From an archaeon (lineage in GTDB: Archaea > Asgardarchaeota > Hermodarchaeia > Hermodarchaeales > Hermodarchaeaceae), in contig JABXGY010000105.1 of assembly GCA_016550395.1 (NCBI GenBank), positions 1-8,026 on the forward strand: a DNA stretch of 8,026 nt, written 5' to 3'. The notes under the pieces were generated by a model, which saw only the letters and a program-made list of their open reading frames with translations, made no database searches and had not been told where the DNA came from. How positions within the stretch are numbered: position 1 is the first letter of the stretch; every line of letters begins with the position of its first letter. This document shows, one piece after another, positions 5,629 to 8,026 of this stretch. The position numbers were made by a program, and so were the translations under genes.

Positions 5629-6093
5629 ATGAGCATACATCATGAAGAGATGCCAGGTGCACACCTACTTCAAATCGTACATCTCGTAATTTTTTCAGTT
5701 ATTTGGGTTTTGGACTCCTTCATCTTTCATTTCTCAACCTTCCTTGCAACTTTCATTCCCTTGGTGGTTCGCGTAGTGTTTGCTGTGAGTGTGCTGGTGT
5801 TAGGTTTCGGTTTGGCTGCATGGGGGCACTGGCTCTTATTTAACAAGAAGCTGCCAGGGTTGGTGACTGTCGGAATCTTCGCATATGTTCGACACCCTAT
5901 GTACCTCGGGTACATCCTAGCGTATCTAGGATGCATTCTTGGAACACTGTCGCTGTTGAGCCTTATCCCTTGGTTGTTCATCATTCGTCTCTATATCAAG
6001 ATGGTGAACTATGAGGAACAGAGACTCGAACAACGATTCGGTGAGGAATACACTGAATACAAAAGAAAAGTGCCAAAATGGCTTCTGAGGTAA
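5629..6093 (+). CDS. ICMT/PEMT-type integral membrane methyltransferase
   Basis: 154-residue membrane protein of the isoprenylcysteine carboxyl methyltransferase / phospholipid methyltransferase-like group (PF04191/PF04140). These enzymes use S-adenosylmethionine on lipid-linked or membrane substrates. Hydrophobic helices span about 13-35, 38-63, 93-110 and 111-122. The signature 'GIFAYVRHPMYLGY' (82-95) holds the conserved RHPxYxG SAM-binding motif. 'EEQRLEQRFGEEYTEYKRKV' (129-148) is the typical cytoplasmic C-terminal tail with paired glutamates. The substrate is unknown; in archaea it may be a lipid, an isoprenoid or a prenylated cysteine. ATG 5629 is used, with a weak GGGG (5617-5620) 8 nt ahead. 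It closes the wHTH/CPBP cluster and is followed by a convergent gene. Confidence 0.85.
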   Translation: MSIHHEEMPGAHLLQIVHLVIFSVIWVLDSFIFHFSTFLATFIPLVVRVVFAVSVLVLGFGLAAWGHWLLFNKKLPGLVTVGIFAYVRHPMYLGYILAYLGCILGTLSLLSLIPWLFIIRLYIKMVNYEEQRLEQRFGEEYTEYKRKVPKWLLR

Positions 6094-6213
6094 CCAGCGC
6101 CATGAGAAGCAACAATCCAGCGAAGCATGAAGTGCATGTTCAAAAACTTCTCTGACGAAAAGTATCACTATTATTAGATTTTGCCACCGGTGTATTTTCA
6201 GGTTTGGATGAGA
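6094..6213. terminator. Short convergent intergenic region
   Basis: These 120 nt separate two convergent genes. The minus strand has a T5 run at 6146-6142, about 70 nt past the DUF362 stop. The plus strand has a TA-rich tract ending in TTTT (about 6168-6182). GAGAAG (6104-6109) and CTTCTC (6147-6152) could pair over a long loop. No gene is visible. Confidence 0.25.
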
Positions 6214-7896
6214 CTAGTTGGGAGATTTCCGCGAGCTCACTATAGCCATGACTTGTCCATTTACGAACGAGAAGGCAGGATTATCAGGGGGGCAAGAAAA
6301 AGTTTGAATGATATAGACATTCATTCGGGATTGATCACAGGTGACTGAGTATCCATTTTGGATGAGTTCTGCTTCGGTGAGAGGCAACCAGATTCCAAAG
6401 GCCTCGGTGAGCCCGCCTCGTATTGTATTGTCGGGATCGAGGGTATAGGTATCGTGGGAAGTGGTTAAGTTGGCGGTTTGCCGAAGGACATATTTCGCAG
6501 CCCAATAATCCAAGGCGACTGGGTCAGTACTGGCCATGAGGACATTGATTCGTGTTGCTTCCTCATAGCCGGTGGATGGTCCGCAATGGAAGGAGGGCCA
6601 CGGGTTGGCGTTAACCCAGATTGCATCAAGGATGTTAAGGACGGGGAATCGTGTTCTAGCAAGGAGGGTGCCCATGCCGCCTGTAGCAACGCAAAAGTGA
6701 CCATTGGCTAATCCACCAGGAACAGCAGATCCTTCGGATTCAACCCCCATGTAATGTTTTGTAGCACTGGTAACACCATAACTGTGATGGGATTTGAGAA
6801 TAGGAAAGTTAATTACTCTGAGGCGGTTTTCGTAGGAGTGCCCGTTCCAAATACCATCCCTGAAGCTGATATAGGTTCCATCGGTTGTTTGGAATTTCGG
6901 ATATGATACGTAGATTCCAGTATCGGGATCGGGGAGGTCATAGAGGATGTATCCGTCATCCATGTTACCATCGGAATATTCTTCGACTTCAGTACCTCGA
7001 ATGGTTTGCCAATCGAACAAATTCACCGGGTATAAAGCCGAATAACTCTGAACAACATCCCTCGCCGATTGACTATGATCCTCCGCATTGTTTTCAGCCC
7101 AATCCAAACTCCCAAATCCTTGTCCGTTATCCGCGATAACGATTTCACCAACGAATCCATCAGGATGGTCGAGAATTGCTTGAATCAGTTCCCGAAGCAA
7201 ATCCGTATTTGTTCCACCCCGTTCATCCCATTGACTGTTGATTTTGATGAGTACGACATCGTTGTTGTCAATAAGCCCTGAAGGTCCTTGGTTGGTGCCC
7301 GAAGTCCCTGACAGGTAAAAGTCGAGTCCTTGAGACCCCATGAGGTTAATGAGATTAGTAATATGAGCGAATGGTCGGCTTTTGAGGACGAAGATATCGG
7401 AAGCAGGAGAGGAGGTCGCTGTTTGTGGAGTCAATGTGAGGTTGACATCACCGGGATATACAGGTGGTTGTGGAGGATTCAATAGGAAGGCGATACCAAA
7501 CCCAACTGTAGGTACGATGATGAGAAGCGCAACAAGGGGTTTCCAGTACCGCTTCAATCCTGTCTTGATTTTTGCCGCTGATATCTTCAATGACCGCATG
7601 GAAAACCCGACAAACAGCGAGGTTACTGCTGCGGGAAGCAGTGTGTGTGCTGCCATCGAGACGGTATTCACCGCTGCGCGCTGACAGGGGTATACGATCC
7701 GTGTTGGTTTGGTCCCTGTTCGAAATATTAGCCAAAAGAAACTTAATAGGCCAAAGAATAAGTAACTTTTCGTCTTGAGCAGCCGCTCGCAGCTTTCAAT
7801 TTTTTGCATAACCCAGATAAGAAAAAAGTAATCGTTTACATCGACAATCAAGCTATTCTCGTTCTTTTCTCCTATGAGCAAGGTCCTCAACCGCAA
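6214..7896 (-). CDS. DUF362 domain protein with three N-terminal membrane segments
   Basis: 560-residue membrane-anchored DUF362 (PF04015-type) protein; its biochemical role is unknown. Hydrophobic segments lie at about 44-59, 82-98 and 119-138. Between the first two, 'GTKPTRIVYPCQ' (61-72) is a motif I associate with long DUF362 proteins. The extended region after about 140, probably outside the cell, carries 'NNDVVLIKINSQWDERGGTN' (211-230), 'EIVIADNGQG' (251-260), 'LKSHHSYGVTSATKHYMG' (367-384) and 'MASTDPVALDYWAAKYV' (454-470), the usual DUF362 blocks. No ferredoxin-type cysteine cluster is present. The start is a TTG at 7896 or 7890; GAGGT just upstream (7903-7899) suits the latter. ATGs at residues 81 and 100 would drop the YPCQ motif and are less likely. 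Its promoter region holds two palindromes and a TATA box. Confidence 0.8.
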   Translation of the reverse strand: MRLRTLLIGEKNENSLIVDVNDYFFLIWVMQKIESCERLLKTKSYLFFGLLSFFWLIFRTGTKPTRIVYPCQRAAVNTVSMAAHTLLPAAVTSLFVGFSMRSLKISAAKIKTGLKRYWKPLVALLIIVPTVGFGIAFLLNPPQPPVYPGDVNLTLTPQTATSSPASDIFVLKSRPFAHITNLINLMGSQGLDFYLSGTSGTNQGPSGLIDNNDVVLIKINSQWDERGGTNTDLLRELIQAILDHPDGFVGEIVIADNGQGFGSLDWAENNAEDHSQSARDVVQSYSALYPVNLFDWQTIRGTEVEEYSDGNMDDGYILYDLPDPDTGIYVSYPKFQTTDGTYISFRDGIWNGHSYENRLRVINFPILKSHHSYGVTSATKHYMGVESEGSAVPGGLANGHFCVATGGMGTLLARTRFPVLNILDAIWVNANPWPSFHCGPSTGYEEATRINVLMASTDPVALDYWAAKYVLRQTANLTTSHDTYTLDPDNTIRGGLTEAFGIWLPLTEAELIQNGYSVTCDQSRMNVYIIQTFSCPPDNPAFSFVNGQVMAIVSSRKSPN

Positions 7897-7906
7897 TTAC
7901 CTCGCT

Positions 7907-7933
7907 TATTATGAGAATCATATTCTCATAATA
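7907..7933. promoter_or_regulatory. Perfect 27-bp palindrome, candidate operator or leader hairpin
   Basis: TATTATGAGAAT (7907-7918) and ATTCTCATAATA (7922-7933) are perfect 12-bp arms around CAT. The site lies between the TATA box at 7969-7978 and the DUF362 start, so it is either a repressor site just downstream of the start of transcription or a strong 5'-leader hairpin ahead of GAGGT. The AT-rich GAGAAT/ATTCTC arms are loosely reminiscent of Fur/PerR/DtxR-class boxes; that is only a resemblance. Confidence 0.7.
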
Positions 7934-7950
7934 TTAGAAAACTTTTCTAA
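7934..7950. promoter_or_regulatory. Perfect 17-bp palindrome abutting the first
   Basis: TTAGAAAA (7934-7941) and TTTTCTAA (7943-7950) are perfect 8-bp arms around a single C. The site begins at the base after the 27-bp palindrome ends and covers the predicted minus-strand transcription start (about 7947). Confidence 0.65.
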
Positions 7951-7968
7951 AACAATGAAATTTGTATG

Positions 7969-7978
7969 TTATATATAA
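7969..7978 (-). promoter_or_regulatory. Self-complementary TATA box, possibly bidirectional
   Basis: TTATATATAA reads the same on both strands. On the minus strand it predicts a transcription start near 7947 for DUF362. On the plus strand it predicts one near 8000, just ahead of the AGGAG at the right edge. Confidence 0.6.
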
Positions 7979-8017
7979 GCTTGTTGATTTGGGAACCACC
8001 GGAGTAGAGGAGAATCT

Positions 8018-8026
8018 TTGTTAAGT
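8018..8026 (+). CDS. Possible start of a divergent gene at right edge
   Basis: GAGGAGA (8007-8013) contains AGGAG (8008-8012), a strong ribosome binding site, 5 nt ahead of TTG TTA AGT. A plus-strand gene may therefore begin at 8018 and be driven by the TATA box at 7969-7978. Only three codons are inside the window, so nothing can be said of the product. Confidence 0.3.

Noticed and set aside
6465..7684. Several plus- and minus-strand ORFs within DUF362
   Set aside because: They overlap the conserved DUF362 blocks in other frames and have low-complexity or implausible translations.

Overview
The window reads as a moderately AT-rich archaeal chromosome segment. Evidence: TATA-type promoter boxes about 25-27 nt ahead of starts, one probable leaderless gene, a GGTGA-type ribosome binding site, TTG/GTG starts, a membrane-anchored winged-helix regulator and a long DUF362 membrane protein. 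The phylum cannot be fixed from sequence alone; an uncultivated lineage such as Bathyarchaeia or an Asgard archaeon would fit, but this is inference.

Layout. At the left edge a minus-strand reading frame of about 40 codons without a convincing start runs off the window. A flavodoxin follows (184-645, +), then about 300 nt holding only stop-interrupted, protein-like reading frames. Next is an HEFGH zinc metallopeptidase (949-2403, +). It converges on a TIM-barrel sugar-phosphate isomerase/epimerase-like gene (2715-3605, -) across a 311-nt gap full of inverted repeats, which also carries a 38-nt stretch repeated from the left edge. After a divergent spacer come a DinB-superfamily DUF1572 protein (3879-4418, +, probably leaderless) and then a compact cluster on the plus strand. 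The cluster contains a membrane-tethered wHTH regulator (4580-5152), a frame-broken CPBP/Rce1-type intramembrane protease core (5149-5504), a 38-codon small ORF (5501-5617) and an ICMT/PEMT-type membrane methyltransferase (5629-6093). A long DUF362 protein (6214-7896, -) converges on it. Its upstream region carries two abutting perfect palindromes and a symmetric TATA box at the right edge.

How they may work together. The most interesting unit is 4504-6093: a dyad operator candidate, a DNA-binding protein anchored by two membrane helices, an Rce1-like protease core and an ICMT-like methyltransferase, joined by ATGA and GTGA overlaps. This could be a membrane signalling or membrane-protein-processing operon. 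However, the protease has no usable start in its own frame and lacks one motif histidine, so it is either expressed by frameshifting or decaying. The other genes look like independent housekeeping or accessory functions.
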